Origin: Boesenbergia rotunda
Taxonomy: Eukaryota > Streptophyta > Magnoliopsida > Zingiberales > Zingiberaceae
DNA length: 64,000 bases
Reading direction: 5' to 3'
NCBI GenBank assembly: GCA_024364735.1
Contig: JAGFNQ010000196.1
Location: 283,747 to 347,746, forward strand
Part shown: one piece after another, positions 19,661 to 31,548 of the stretch
Layout of the letters: each line of letters starts with the position of its first letter
How positions within the stretch are numbered: the stretch's first letter is position 1
Notes under the pieces: generated by a model
Database searches by the model: none
The model's input: the letters and a program-made list of their open reading frames with translations, nothing else
What the model was told of the DNA's origin: nothing
Program-made: the position numbers and the translations under genes

Positions 19661-21485
19661 CTCTGACCATGAACTGTGGGAGACTAGGGGAATATAGGAG
19701 AAGAAAGTTAACACATAACCGACCAGATATGAAACAACGCCCTCATACAAGTGATACAAGCATGATATCCGTTTATTGCTCGAAGCACTTACATGTCAAA
19801 GGTAACAAATGTCTCCCTTCATTTCTACGGGGAATACATTGACAATGACATCTCAAGGAAATACAAAAAATAGGGGATACAATAAGCGGACCCGGTAGAG
19901 GAGACCACTCCTTTGCCCGGGCTCTCCTCTATTCCCTCATCATTCTTGCCTGGTCGCTTAGCTTAGAACCGTCTTCCGGTAGCGGGTGAGCTGGGAGCCA
20001 TCTTTATTATGGTCTTGGCCCCTGAAGCTTCGGCCGTGGCTAGGACTTCTTGGTCCTCCATTCTTATAACCATCCACGGACGAAAAGGAAACAGGAGTGA
20101 CTTGGGAGCACAGGGTAAAGGGACAAAATAGTTCCATTCAAAGGCCCTGATTACTTCTTACATTCAACTCACATTTAGAAACAAAAATGAATTGCAAAAT
20201 ACAAAGGGAGGAAAGGAAAAGCAGCGGCTGCAACTCCTCCTCGGATGGCAACCTACGCCATGCCTGACTAATGCCTGAGGTGGACGACTGGTTGATGCCC
20301 AAAACTCGAGGAATTGAGCAATCAGGAGGTGAAGAGCATTTGAAATGGGTCGGGGAGCCACCAACAGGAGACATTTTCTGATATAAAGTCTGGAAAAGTT
20401 TGCTATGCTCTTGGGTGAAAGAGATGACATCATCTCTGCTATGCTCCCCGACGAAACATGTGATGTCTCTTCTGGACTCTCCGGTGAGACATGTGGTTCC
20501 ATCTCTGTTGTGCTCTCCAGTGAAATGGGCGACATCATCTCCGCTATGCTCTCCGGTGATGCAAACGACCTCTGTCAGAAGGGAGAACGGTGGAGGATGT
20601 ACCGGCACGCTGTAAGCTTCACAGGTAGTTCTAAGGGCACCTGGCTTCGCCTGTCATGAAGTGGTTTCGTGCCCATCTGGGCAGCGAACCTCTTCCCTCT
20701 CAGACCTCGCTCTCAGGCTACGATCTCTTTTTCCTTTCTTGCTCATGGGTTCTAACAAGAGGAGAAAGGAAAGATGGAGGAGGAAGAGCGGTTTGACCTT
20801 CCACCTTTATAGTGATAGCCGTGCTTTTGCATTTAATGAGGGCACGACGCGGGGGTAATAATGGACGTCAATCTTGAAGCATCGCCTCTTTCTTGTCGTT
20901 GTCGATTGGCAAGTCTCTGCGGTGCCTCGGAATTCGCAAACCTTTATGGATCACTTTAAGGAACCGCCTTGGGCCCGGAGACAACTGTTCGGATTCTGCA
21001 AACGCACCAAGCACTCAGTAGAGAAGGGAACCAGTACGGGTCCCACAGATGAACAGTTTCTGGCCTGGCAATTGAACTTTTGGGGTTACCTTGGGAAGAC
21101 CCACACCCAGGGTCGAACCCAAAAATTGTCGAGGTTATCTCAACCTAAGAGATACTGGGCATCACGAGGGGCCCTGGGTTCCCAAAACCAACCATAGAGG
21201 TTGCTGGGGACAAGCAGGGGCTCCCTGGCTCCCTTGCCCCACAGGCCGGGAAGGAACACTTATTTTTTCAGGAATGTTAATATGCGATCTGGCTCCTGGC
21301 GTCGGGGAAAAACACTAGCTCTTCAATCCCCTTGGTCCTCATGTCAAGGACAAATAACATAAAGAGCCAAAAAAAAAAAGATACTCAAGGCAGTAAGACG
21401 AAAAATGCCTTCACTACGAATCAAAATGAGTATAGCATGAATGGGAAAAAGGCAAGGTCTGGAGGGGAAAGTAGCTCTATATCTC
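19661..21485 (+). other. E2 non-coding region between the array and the antisense gene
   Basis: The first part (about 19797-20070) matches 9048-9300 of E1. The rest holds a 36-bp minisatellite (20402-20573) and GC-rich sequence with no convincing gene. An open minus-strand frame (20608-20138) crosses the minisatellite and yields 12-residue GEHSRDD-type repeats, but it has no recognised domain. Confidence 0.5.
20402..20573. repeat. 36-bp minisatellite, about 4.5 copies
   Basis: Units begin GCTATGCTCTTGGGTGAAAG, GCTATGCTCCCCGACGAAAC, GGACTCTCCGGTGAGACATG, and one of 33 bases beginning GTGCTCTCCAGTG. All are multiples of three and degenerate. Confidence 0.75.
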
Positions 21486-22210
21486 CTACAATTCCTTGTC
21501 TTTTGGCGGGAGCTCCTCCCAGACTCGACCGATACTCATAAAGCTCAGGTCGGCGTTCGGCGGCAGGAGTTGAGTCTTCTTTAGCTGGTCGATGGCTCCA
21601 TGGAAGCCCTGCTTCAAACGCTTCATTACATGGCCGGCTAGGATATCACCAAGTTCGTTCGACTTTAAAAACTTAGCCTTAAATTCCTCCTCAACCTCCT
21701 TGAGATGGGAGTCCTCTACCGCCTGGAGATAGCGTATTTCAGCCGTGGCTGCCTCCTGGGCCATCTTTAGCTGAGTCACCTCAGAAGACAGTTTGTCCTA
21801 GTCTTCCAGGGCCACATTGAGTCTTGCCGAAATGGCCAGGGCTTCCAATCGAGCTTGGGCTGCATCCTCCTCAAGGTCAGTCGAGCGATCAGCTGCCACT
21901 ATGTGGGCATCCTCCTTCTGGGCCAACTGGTGCACTTGGTCCTTGATGCACTCATTCAGCTTCTAGGCCGAAGTCTCTAGGAGTCAGACATCCCCCAACA
22001 GCTTCTCCTCCCTCTCCTGAAGCCGGTCTCGCTCCTGAGTCACCCAGAGCAGGTCATCTATACATCAGACATTCCCGGCGTCGAGAACTCTGTAGGGCAG
22101 TCTCCATGGACAGCAGGGTGTGCAGCTGATGCTCCAACTTCGCTCGGAGAGCCCTGCTGACCCTCGCCTGCATGAGTCCCACCCTATGCTCATGATTGGT
22201 TGTGGCCTCT

Positions 22211-24915
22211 TGACGGGCCCAAATATACTAATTAATTTATCACGAAATGTATGGGCTCATCAAATTTAAATATCAATGAATGAAATGCTGGAAACCCTTT
22301 TACAATCAAAAGCATGAAAATGTAATATAGGGGCCACAGGTCGTATTTTTCTCGGGGACTAGTTGAGGTTTGTTTGATTCGCGCTTGTATTTGTGTGTCG
22401 TTTGTGTTTTTGGGTTTCAAATAAATAATTGGATTTTGGGTTGCAATTCCGAAATGGAAAAACAATGAAAATGAAACAAACTAAACTAGTGCACTAAACA
22501 AGAATATTGGCACTTAAGAACTCAATCTATTTGAATCATGATTTTTGGCAACTATTTTCTGATTTCAAACACAAAATGGAATGCTAAACAATGAAGTAAA
22601 AACAGTGATGAAGTTTTCAGAATTAATCAAGCTTAACACAAATCAATGCAAAGGAGGTTTAGCAATCACGCAAGCAACAAACTTCAACTTAGCTACAATA
22701 TTTTTGGAACCTCACCACTGCCAACAAAATTCAGATTTCAGTGTGTTCAAGCTTATTGATTTCAAACACAATTCAATGCCACAAAAACAAGCTAAAATTC
22801 GATGCAAATGGATCCAAGGCAGTTGGCACGCAAAAGGAAGTCCTTGTGCAAAAACTGAGTTATTGTGCCAAGTAAAAACTGATTCTATCAGTCCAGAATT
22901 TCCACTGACCGAATGCAGTGTGACAAGCAACCTATCAATGAAGGACTTTGCAAATATGAATGGAGAAATTCGAGTCAAAAAGATGCTCCACCAGATTTCC
23001 TTATTGCAGAAATTAAATGGACTCGAATTGTAGGGAATGCATGCAAGAATTCAGTACGCAGAACTTCGAATCATCTAGACGCAGATCACGCAAGCAGCTG
23101 ACTTCAAATGCTGGAATCTAAATACATTACTTCACTAACACAACTCAGAAATTATAGCTATCAATGAGCATAAGGAGATGAGCCAACAGATTTAGAATTC
23201 CAGCTGCAGAAATTTAAATTGATGCAAACAAGCTGATTGAAAATGCAGAAATTAAAACCGAATGAGAACAAACTCAAGTATCATGCACTAACATACTAAA
23301 TGCCAGCTTCAATTTCAGGGAATAAACTAAACACACAGCCAATTCGAAATAAACTGACAATTTTGAAACTGAACAGAAATTTCATAAAACAGAACAAGAG
23401 TTTGATACGCAACAGCTAAACTAAATTTGCAGAATTAAACTATGCAAAACACACTAAACCAATTGCCATAACTCACTAACAAACTACCTAGCTACTAATA
23501 CTTGCTGAATTGAAACTAGTTAACTGCAGAAATAGTTCGGACAGATCGGATTCACTAAACTACATTCAGAACTGAAATTGCTGAAATTCACTGATACGCA
23601 AGCAATACCAATTGGCACGCAAGAAAGGAAATGTAAACTAATTGAAATTGAATTGAGTTGTCACCTAACGAACTCATAAACTAATTGACTTGAAGATGTA
23701 AAACCTAATTAAGCTGAACAATTCAGAACATAGAGCTAAGTTGCTGGAAACTAAAATCGCAGAAACAGAACAGTGTAGTGATCCAATTACAGCTACAAAA
23801 CTTGGAAATTAAGGACCTAAGCTACTCCTCAACCATTCTTCAACTCAAGAGCTCCTTGGTCGTCAATCAAGGGAGAACCTCGGACCCGCAAGCTCAACAA
23901 ATCAGTGAAGATCTTCTCTGCTACCGAATCGAATCAGATTTTTGCTCAAACTGAAATTCAGCTCCGAAGTCTTCAATCTCGCTGTTATGGCTTGCGAGTT
24001 GGATTTGGGAATGACCGAGACCTCCCAGGGAACCCCTCTGGTCAGCTCGAATGCGGTGGAAATGGAATACAGCTGAGTTCGTTGAAGTCGGATAGCAAAT
24101 CTGCCGAGACCTCGTGCAACTTCGCTATTGAGCAGAAATCGAATCTGAGACCTCGCTGAGAATCTCTTCACTGACCTAACCCTTGCTTTGATGATGGATT
24201 GAGGGATCGCGCCTCCTTGATGAAGAAATCTAGCTAAGAAATGAGAAGAACTGAAGAAGAAGATGAACAGCGGCGGAGACGCGACAAGGCTTGGCTGCGC
24301 AGGAAATTTGATTAAGTAGTAACAATTGGACGACTGTGATTAATTGGAGGAGATCCAACGGTAGATCTTGGTCTGATTTGAGCCAAACTTTAATGATGGT
24401 GATCTGTGGTCAGGATCTGCCTTGTGATAGCTCGGATCCTCCAGATATGCAACGGATGGTCCAGATCAACTCTATCTGTGAATGGACGCTCTAGAGCCCT
24501 CCTTGCTTGATCCAACGGTTGATTTAGCTTTGATTGGGATGAAACCTTCAAATCTTGATCATAGAGCTTGATCAACCCTAACCCTAGCTCGGATTGCTTC
24601 AGATCGTCCCGGATGGCTCAAATCTAGCCGCTCTTGAATCGGACGGCCCGGATTAATCGTAGGCTTGATAATTCGATCCGGTTCACATCCGACTCAGGTT
24701 TGACCCAATATGCCCTAGGTCCAGGATCCTTTCATGCCTACAAAAATATATCATAAAATTAGTGGCCAAATAATCCAAAAAATGTGTAAATTTACAATTA
24801 AGTCCAAAATAAGAGGAAATCCTAAAACCTAGGGTAAAATCACAAATAAGCAATAAAAACATAGGTCAAACATGGATTTTAACAATTAAAATAATCAATA
24901 AAATGGTGCTTATCA
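22211..24915 (-). mobile_element. Solo LTR of gypsy-like family X, copy 1
   Basis: It begins TGACGGGCCC and ends TTATCA, flanked on both sides by CCTCT (22206-22210 and 24916-24920), a clean 5-bp target duplication. The flanks join at the same sequence as in E1 (near 14330). Blocks shared with the other copies include TTTCTCGGGGACTAGTTG and, near the right end, AAAATCCATGTTTGACC (minus strand). 2705 bp, no internal genes. It is a solo LTR left by recombination, oriented opposite to copy 2. Confidence 0.85.
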
Positions 24916-25167
24916 CCTCTACTCTCAATGCTCGACAGGTTAGGGCATCAATCTCCGGCCAGGAGTACAAGTGGCGGCCAGTTGTCAGGCAGTCTTGAGC
25001 TGCCTGTCATACCGCAAAGGAGTTATAAAGTATAAAGGGAAACAACCTATGCACCTGGAACACTTTGTTGATGCAGTTTGACCCGATTGTTGTTTTGGTG
25101 TTGACACCGATTTAAGTTTGGTTGAGCAAATTCGGATTAAGTCTTGGTCGGGGACTGGGCATGAATT

Positions 25168-25500
25168 TCGGTGAGTGAAGCCGGGTGATGGAAACCCCGG
25201 TGAGTGAAGCCAGGTCCCGGTGAGTGAAGATGGAAACCCCGGTGAGTGAAGTCGGGTCCTGGTGAGTGAGGCCGAGTGACGAAAACCCTGGTGAGTGAAG
25301 CCGGGTCCTAGCGAGTGAAGCTAGGTGGAAAGAAGTCCCGGTGAGTGAAGTCGGGTCCTGGTGAGTGAAGCCAGGTGACTGAAGTCCCGATGAGTGAAGC
25401 CGGGTCCTAGCGAGTGAAGCTAGGTGAAGGAAACCCTGGTGAGTGAAGCCAGGTCCTAGTGAGTGAAGCTAGGTTGAACAAAGTCCTAGTGAGTGGAGCT
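25168..25500 (+). repeat. GTGAGTGAAGCCGGGTCCY minisatellite in the LTR
   Basis: About 19-20-bp degenerate units based on GTGAGTGAAGCCGGGTCCTG, with variants that pair locally (CCTAGCGAGTGAAGCTAGG). Sister arrays occur at 29525-29790 and 43131-43582 in the other LTRs of this family. Confidence 0.9.
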
Positions 25501-25550
25501 GTGCACGAAGTCTTGGTCCGGGGGACTGAGCATGAGTCATAGAGTGGCTG

Positions 25551-26065
25551 GATCGGTTTGGAGTCCAATCAGGGATTGACAATAACTCTCTGGATAATAG
25601 ATCGGTCTGGTGACCGATCTAGGGTGTCTGATCGTTCTGGTGAACGATCAGAAAGAGGACAGAAACTTTTTGTGTCATTTCTGATCGTTCTGGTGAACGA
25701 TCAGAAAGAGGACAGAAACTTTCTGTGTCGTTTCTGATCGTTTTGGTGAACGATCAGAGTGAGATCAGTAGGGTCTGGAGGAGACCCTGATCGGTCAAAG
25801 TGACTGATCAGGGTCCTCCTGGACCGATTAGGATGAGTCTTGATCGGTCCAGAGGTGACCTGATCCGTCATGGGACCGATCAAGTGGCTTTGGTTGGGAA
25901 GAGCTGGCAGGAACTGGCGGAAATCCCAGTAAGCTGGTGGATCGGTCGGGTGACCGATTCCCAATCTCTGATCGATTAGTGTGACCGATCAGATCCTTGC
26001 TGGATCGATCAGAGGTGAGTCTGATCGGTCAGAAGGGTAACTGATCGGTCTGGGTGACCGATCAG
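25551..26065. repeat. Cluster of GATCGGTC/GACCGATC palindromes in the LTR
   Basis: A dozen or so 22-26-bp inverted repeats of the type CTGATCGGTC-few bases-GACCGATCAG, with variants such as GATCGTTC...GAACGATC in which both arms changed together. The same cluster lies at 29836-30331 and at 43671-43901 plus 54081-54289. Confidence 0.9.
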
Positions 26066-26900
26066 TGCCTGATAACTTTAATTTGAATCGTTGTCAGACG
26101 TTTGATTTCGCTCTGAATCCTTTCTGATACCTGCTGATTTCCTTTTGATTTGCTGTGCTAATCCTCTGATGAGTGTGTAGGTAATACAGGGATGACATAA
26201 AGCAAGAAGGAGGGTCAATTGGCGACTTTCGTTTCGGTCAGGTTTGTCTGTTTTCCATTCGCAGGATTCAACGGCTTCTGGCGCAGGCTGGCAACTATCT
26301 GGCGAGGCTGGCGACTGACCTGAGGCTCGGCTGAAGAGGTTTCAGTGGACTGAGCCCAGTAGAGGTCAATGGGTCAGTGACGGAGCTGATCAGTGGTTGC
26401 AGACGCGCCGGATGATGTGCAGAGGCTTAAGAAGAAGCTGGCGAAGCAGAGGAGCTGGAAGAACAGACAGAAAACAAGCAAAGTGTTTTGCTGGGTTGTT
26501 TAGCTCTCTGTATAGTCTTCTTGCTTGAGCGTTTCTGCTACAACTGTGTGAGCTATCCTTCTTGTTGTCTCGTGCGCTTAATTGTTATTCTACTAAGACG
26601 GTTGTGGAGAGGTTACTCTACCGAGAAGGAGAAGATTCTTATCCGGAGTTCCGGGGCTTGATCTGTCGACGATCAAGGGATCGCCCACCTCACGAGCACG
26701 CCAAGGAGTAGGGGCAAGTTATCCCCGAACCTTGTAAAATCTCGTGTGTTAGTTGGTTTGTTTTCTTTCTGTCTGTTTGGTTCTTTCTATGCTGTTTTTG
26801 CTTCCGCTGCTAACCTAATCGCAGAAAGATCAAAGAAGCAAAAAGTTTAAGTGTCTAGCTATTCACACCCCCCCTCTCTAGCCATCCAAGGTCCAACAAA

Positions 26901-26912
26901 TGGTATCAGAGC
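26901..26912 (+). other. Primer binding site (initiator Met tRNA type)
   Basis: TGGTATCAGAGC two bases after the 5' LTR, the standard plant copia primer site. Confidence 0.9.
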
Positions 26913-26961
26913 GAGGTTCTTGCCAACGGTTTAACATCCAAAGAGCATAAGAAGAATAACT

Positions 26962-28068
26962 ATGAGGGAAGGTTTCAGCACCAACAGACCTCCATTTTTC
27001 GATGGAGCCGATTTCCAATATTGGAGATCACGAATGGAGTATTACTTGAAGACCAATATCGACATGTGGTTCTCAGTCAAGGAGGGTTTCTCCCCTCCAA
27101 AGGATAATGAGGGAAAAGAGCTCGAGTTCACAAGGTGGTCGGCAGAGCAGATAAGAAAGGGGGAAGCTGATGCAAAGGCTGTGGTCACCCTGCAGTGTGG
27201 GATGACCAAGGAGCAGCTGATCAAAATTGGCCCCTTCAATAGTGCCAAGGACCTATGGAACAAGCTTATTGAGCTTCATGAAGGAACTCGAGATACCCGG
27301 ATAGCCAAGAAAGATCTCCTTCTCAGCCAACTCCAGAACCTCTCAATGGAAGAAAATGAAACGGTAAGTATGCTTCATGGTCGGTTCAAGGAAATCTTCA
27401 ATGGCTTGCATTCGATCAATGAGAAGGTAGAGAACCGAGACCTTGTAAGGTATGTCCTCAAATCCTTCCCTAGAATGCCTTGTGGTCATCCATGGTGGAT
27501 GCTTACAAGGTTTCCAAGGATGTTTCCATTGTTAAATTAGAGGATTTATTTTGTGAAATGGAACTACATGAGATTGCTAACCAAAGCCCAAAGGAGAAGG
27601 GTGTGGCTTTTGTGGCAGGCGATAGAAGAAAGAAGGAGAAGGAGAAGAAGAAGGAAAATGAGGAGGATAAGAGCATCTGTCACATGACTTTCATGGCCTT
27701 AGAAGAGTCAAACAAGGAGAGTGATAATGAATCAAGGGACTCCTCAACCGCGGCTTCATCATCTTCAGATGATAAAGAGATTACTCTCCCGAGTTAGATA
27801 AGTGTTATAGAACAATAGCATGCTTAACCAACTTGCTTAAGAAATCTAAGAACAAAGTAAAATCATTAAAATTGGAAGTAGAAAAATTGAAGACAACTAA
27901 AGATCATGATATTGATGACTTGCATGTTAAGATTCTTGAGGATGAGAATAAGGCTTTGAAGAGTGAGGTTGAGAAACTCAAGAATTTTCTTGAGAAATTC
28001 TCAACTAGCTCCAAGACGTTAGATATGATCCTAATTCTTAAAGAGCGATCTACAACAAGGTTGGTTTA
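26962..28068 (+). pseudogene. Copia gag, broken by frameshifts
   Basis: Starts at ATG 26962 with RPPFFDGADFQYWRSRMEYY and continues with LQCGMTKEQL and LWNKLIELHEGT, the UBN2-type gag of plant copia elements. The frame changes near 27475, continues as SMVDAYKVSKDVSIVKLEDLF through a Lys/Glu-rich region, and ends at TAG 27795-27797. A third frame (27833-28068) encodes a strong coiled coil (KVKSLKLEVEKLKTTKDHD). No CCHC knuckle is seen. The protein would form the particle shell. Confidence 0.85.
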
Positions 28069-28069
28069 G

Positions 28070-29408
28070 GTTACTGACCTAAAATACCAAGCTTCATGTC
28101 ATTAATGTCTAGAACCCATATTAGATCACAAAATGATTCTAGGGTTCATGGACTTAAGAAGAAAATGACTAAGACATGGGTGCCAAAGACCTTCATTGTA
28201 GATGCATTAGGTCCCAAAGTTTGGGTACCTAAAACATCTATATTTCGAATTATATAGGCATTGGTTGAGGGGGAGCATCTATCAACATGGGTTGTTGATA
28301 ATTGGTGCTCCAAACATATGGTCATTCCTAGTTGGGGATGTGCTGACCATTTCCTCTGCTTAATGGATAACCATTTACTACCTATAAGGAATGGTTTTTC
28401 ATCTCGAATTTAGATGATTGGAGTTAAACCAATAGAAATCATAAACTCCATACACAATATAGATACATAGAAAATTTTCCCATTTACTCTATTTATTGGT
28501 GTCGCTGGAAAATTTTCTCAGTTGTATTTGTATACATTTGGGACTATGATTTATCAAGATTACTCTAATCTAATTAGGTCTATGGTTAAGACAAATGAAC
28601 TTGATATAAACTTGGGACTAGGGATTATCAAAATTGATGTGTAATTTGGATCTGTACTTTGCTCTTCTCCCACTACCAAGAGATTCGAAAATAGGATCCG
28701 ATTGTACAATTACCTGACACATTGGCTAGGGCTTGGTCTAGGTTGGGTTGTTATGATGGTTTCGATTTTGGATCAGTTCATGGACTTGAGTTCTGTTTTT
28801 GAAGTATTGATGAAATGGTTTGATCCTTGTAGATGAATTTGGTTTTGTTCTGTTATTAAGTTCATGCCATGAGCTGTTTTTGAAAAAAAACTAAGGGATT
28901 TAGATTTTTTTGTGATATGTTAAAGACTTGATTGCATCTATTGTTGATGCAGTTTGATCTGGAACGTATCAGAGTTTCAGAAACTTTTTTGAAATCTGAT
29001 CGTCCACAGATAAATCAGAAATTTTTCTGTATCAATCATCAACGAATCTGATTGGTTAAGGAGACCAATCAGGATTATGTGTCTGATGTAGGTGCATTAA
29101 TTATTGCCATATGAAGCATATACACTGTTGCCATGATACATTTATGGTATATGCCTTCATATGCAATTCAACACATACCTTTGGTTATTTTGGATTTGGG
29201 GAGAGACCCTTGTTTAAGGGGGAGTTATGTTAAAACTTAATAACCATACCCTTTTCGGTGTTTGACAAAGGGGGAGAGAATGATTGATTAAGTTTAGGGT
29301 TTGTTAAAATTTAATTATTGTAGGGGGAGGACTTTGATTCCCTTGCATTAGTAAATTTGACTTCATTTGATCTCTAATACCTAAACTTAAATCGGGTTGT
29401 CAAACAAC
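28070..29408 (+). other. Eroded post-gag region of the copia element
   Basis: Fragments such as KTWVPKTFIVDALGPKVWVPK (about 28165-28230) and a protease-like stretch reading WVVDNWCSKHM near 28290, where DSG is expected, show where pol began. The rest, up to the purine tract, has no reverse transcriptase or integrase similarity and is AT-rich. GATCGTCCACAG- and AATCTGATTGGTT-type pieces occur near 28995-29070. Confidence 0.6.
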
Positions 29409-29422
29409 AAAAAGGGGGAGAT
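29409..29422 (+). other. Polypurine tract of the copia element
   Basis: AAAAAGGGGGAGAT immediately before the 3' LTR. Confidence 0.9.
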
Positions 29423-31176
29423 TGTTGATGCAGTCTGACCGGATTGTTATTTTGGTGTTGACACCAATTTAAGTTTGGTTGAGCAAATTCGGATTAAGTC
29501 CTGGTCGGGGACTAGGCACGAATTCCAGTGAGTGAAGCCGGGTCCCGGTGAGTGAAGTCAGGTGATGGAAACCCCGATGAGTGAAACCGGGTCCTGGTGA
29601 GTGAAACCGGGTGACGGAAACCCCGGTGAGTGAAGCCGGGTCCTAGCGAGTGAAGCTAGGTGGAAAGAAATCCCGGTGAGTGAAGTCGGGTCCTAGCGAG
29701 TGAAGCTAGGTGAAGGAAACCCTGGTGAGTGAAGCCAGGTCCTAGTGAGTGAAGCTAGGTTGAACAAAGTCCTAGTGAGTGGAGTTGGGCACGAAGTCTT
29801 GGTCCGGGGGATTGAGCATGAGTCATAGAGTGGCTGGATTGGTTTAGAGTCCGATCAGGGATTGACACGAACTCCCTGGATAATAGATCGGTCTGGTGAC
29901 CGATCCAGGGTGTCTGATCATTCTGGTGAATGATCAGAAAGAGGACAGAAACTTTCAGTGTCGTTTCTGATCGTTCTGGTGAACGATCAGAATGAGATCA
30001 GTAGGGTCTGGAGGAGACCCTGATCGGACAAAGCGACCGATTAGGGTCCTCCTGGACCGATTAGGATGAGTCCTGATCGGTCCAGAGGTGACCTGATCAG
30101 TCCCTTGGACCGATCAGGGCATAACCTGATCGGTCATGGGACCGATCAGGTGGCTTAGGTTGGGAAGAGCTGGTGGGAGTTGGCGGAAATCCCAGTAAGC
30201 TGGTGGATCGGTCGGGTGACCAATCCCCAATCTCTGATCGGTCAGTGTGACCGATCAGATCCTTGCTGGATTGATCAGAGGTGAGTCTAATCGGTTAGAA
30301 GGGTAACTGATCGGTCTGGGTGACCGAACAGTGTCTGATAACTTTAATTTGAATCGTTGTCAGACGTCTGATTTCGCTCTGAATCCTTTCGGATACCTGC
30401 TGATTTCTTTTTGATTTGCTGTGCTAATCCTCTGATGAGTGTGCAGGTAATACTGGGATGACACAAACCAAGAAGAAGGGTCAATTGGTGACTTTCGTTT
30501 CGGTCAGGTTTGTCTGTTTTCCATTCGTAGGATTCAACGGCTTCTGGCGCGGGCTGGCAACTGTCTGGCGAGGCTGGCGACTGACCTGAGGCTTGGATGA
30601 AGAGGTTTAAGTGGACTGAGCCCAGTAGATGTCAATGGGTCGGTGACGGAGCTGATCAGTGGTTGCAGACGCGCCGGGTGATGTGCAGAGGCTTAAGAAA
30701 AAGCTGGCGAAGCAGAGGAGCTGGAAGAATAGACAGAAAACAAGCAAAGTGTTTTGTTGGGGGTTTTGCTGGGTTGTTTAGCTCTCTGTATAATCTTCTT
30801 GCTTGAGCGTTTTTGCTACAACTGTGTGAGCTATCCTTCTTGTTGTCTCGTGCGCTTAATTTTTATTCTACTGAGACGGTTGTGGAGAGGTTACTCCACC
30901 GAGAAGGTGAAGATTCTTATTCGGAGTTCCGGGGCTAGATCTGCCGACGATCAAGGGATTGCCCACCTCACGGGCATGCCAAGGAGTAGGGGCAAGTTAT
31001 CCCCGAACCTTGTAAAATCTTGTGTGTTAGCTGGTTTGTTTTCTTTCTGTCTGTTTGGTTCTTTTTGTGTTGTTTTTGCTTCCGCTGCTAACCTAATCGC
31101 AGAAAGATTAAAGAAGCGAAAAGTTTAAGTGTCTGGCTATTCACACCCCCCCTCTCTAGCCATCCAAGGTCCAACA
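29423..31176 (+). repeat. 3' LTR of the gag-only copia element
   Basis: 1754 bp. It aligns end to end with 25066-26898 with scattered substitutions plus minisatellite and palindrome copy-number differences, so the insertion is of moderate age. Confidence 0.9.
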
Positions 31177-31548
31177 CACTTACCTTCAAAAGAGACTCGC
31201 GGAGGGTAGTGAGAGGCCCAGCGGAGACTCGCACAGCTTCTCCTCCTGAGACTCCTTGACTTCTTGGGGGGTCAACTCGGCTCACAGAGGATGGGGAGTC
31301 TCTGCGCGTAGGAAGTGGCTGGACAGGGGGAGCCCCAGGTGCCACTGTAGAGGGGTCAGAATCATCCTCCTCCGAACTAGAGGCCCCCTCGAGAGAAATG
31401 CGCTCGGCAGGGACCTCCTTAAATTGCACCGGGGGGAAAGACTGCATGGCAGCCTTCGAGGCCGCGTCAAGCCTTTTGCGTAGGCGGTCGAGCTGCATCC
31501 AAGGGTTGGTAGGCAATGCTTGCTTGCCTTTTGGGGCCTCGGAAGGAT

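Larger units (their letters stand above)
25066..26898 (+). repeat. 5' LTR of the gag-only copia element
   Basis: 1833 bp. It includes a GTGAGTGAAG minisatellite and a palindrome cluster. It is longer than the 3' LTR (1754 bp), mainly through extra units in these two arrays. Confidence 0.9.
25066..31176 (+). mobile_element. Ty1/copia element with gag only, 6.1 kb
   Basis: LTRs at 25066-26898 and 29423-31176 start TGTTGATGCAG and end CCAACA. The flanks CACTT (25061-25065 and 31177-31181) are a perfect 5-bp target duplication. The primer site TGGTATCAGAGC (initiator Met tRNA type) and the purine tract AAAAAGGGGGAG are present. The 2.5-kb interior holds a broken gag and traces of protease only, so it is a non-autonomous derivative. 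Long LTRs and the gag coiled coil recall SIRE-type copia elements. Confidence 0.9.

Noticed and set aside
20138..20608. 156-codon minus-strand frame with 12-residue GEHSRDD-type repeats
   Set aside because: It is produced by a 36-bp minisatellite in Tat non-coding DNA; there is no domain and no second open copy.
26901..26912. Methionine tRNA gene fragments at the TGGTATCAGAGC sites
   Set aside because: Only the 12-base primer complement is present next to LTRs; no cloverleaf can be built.
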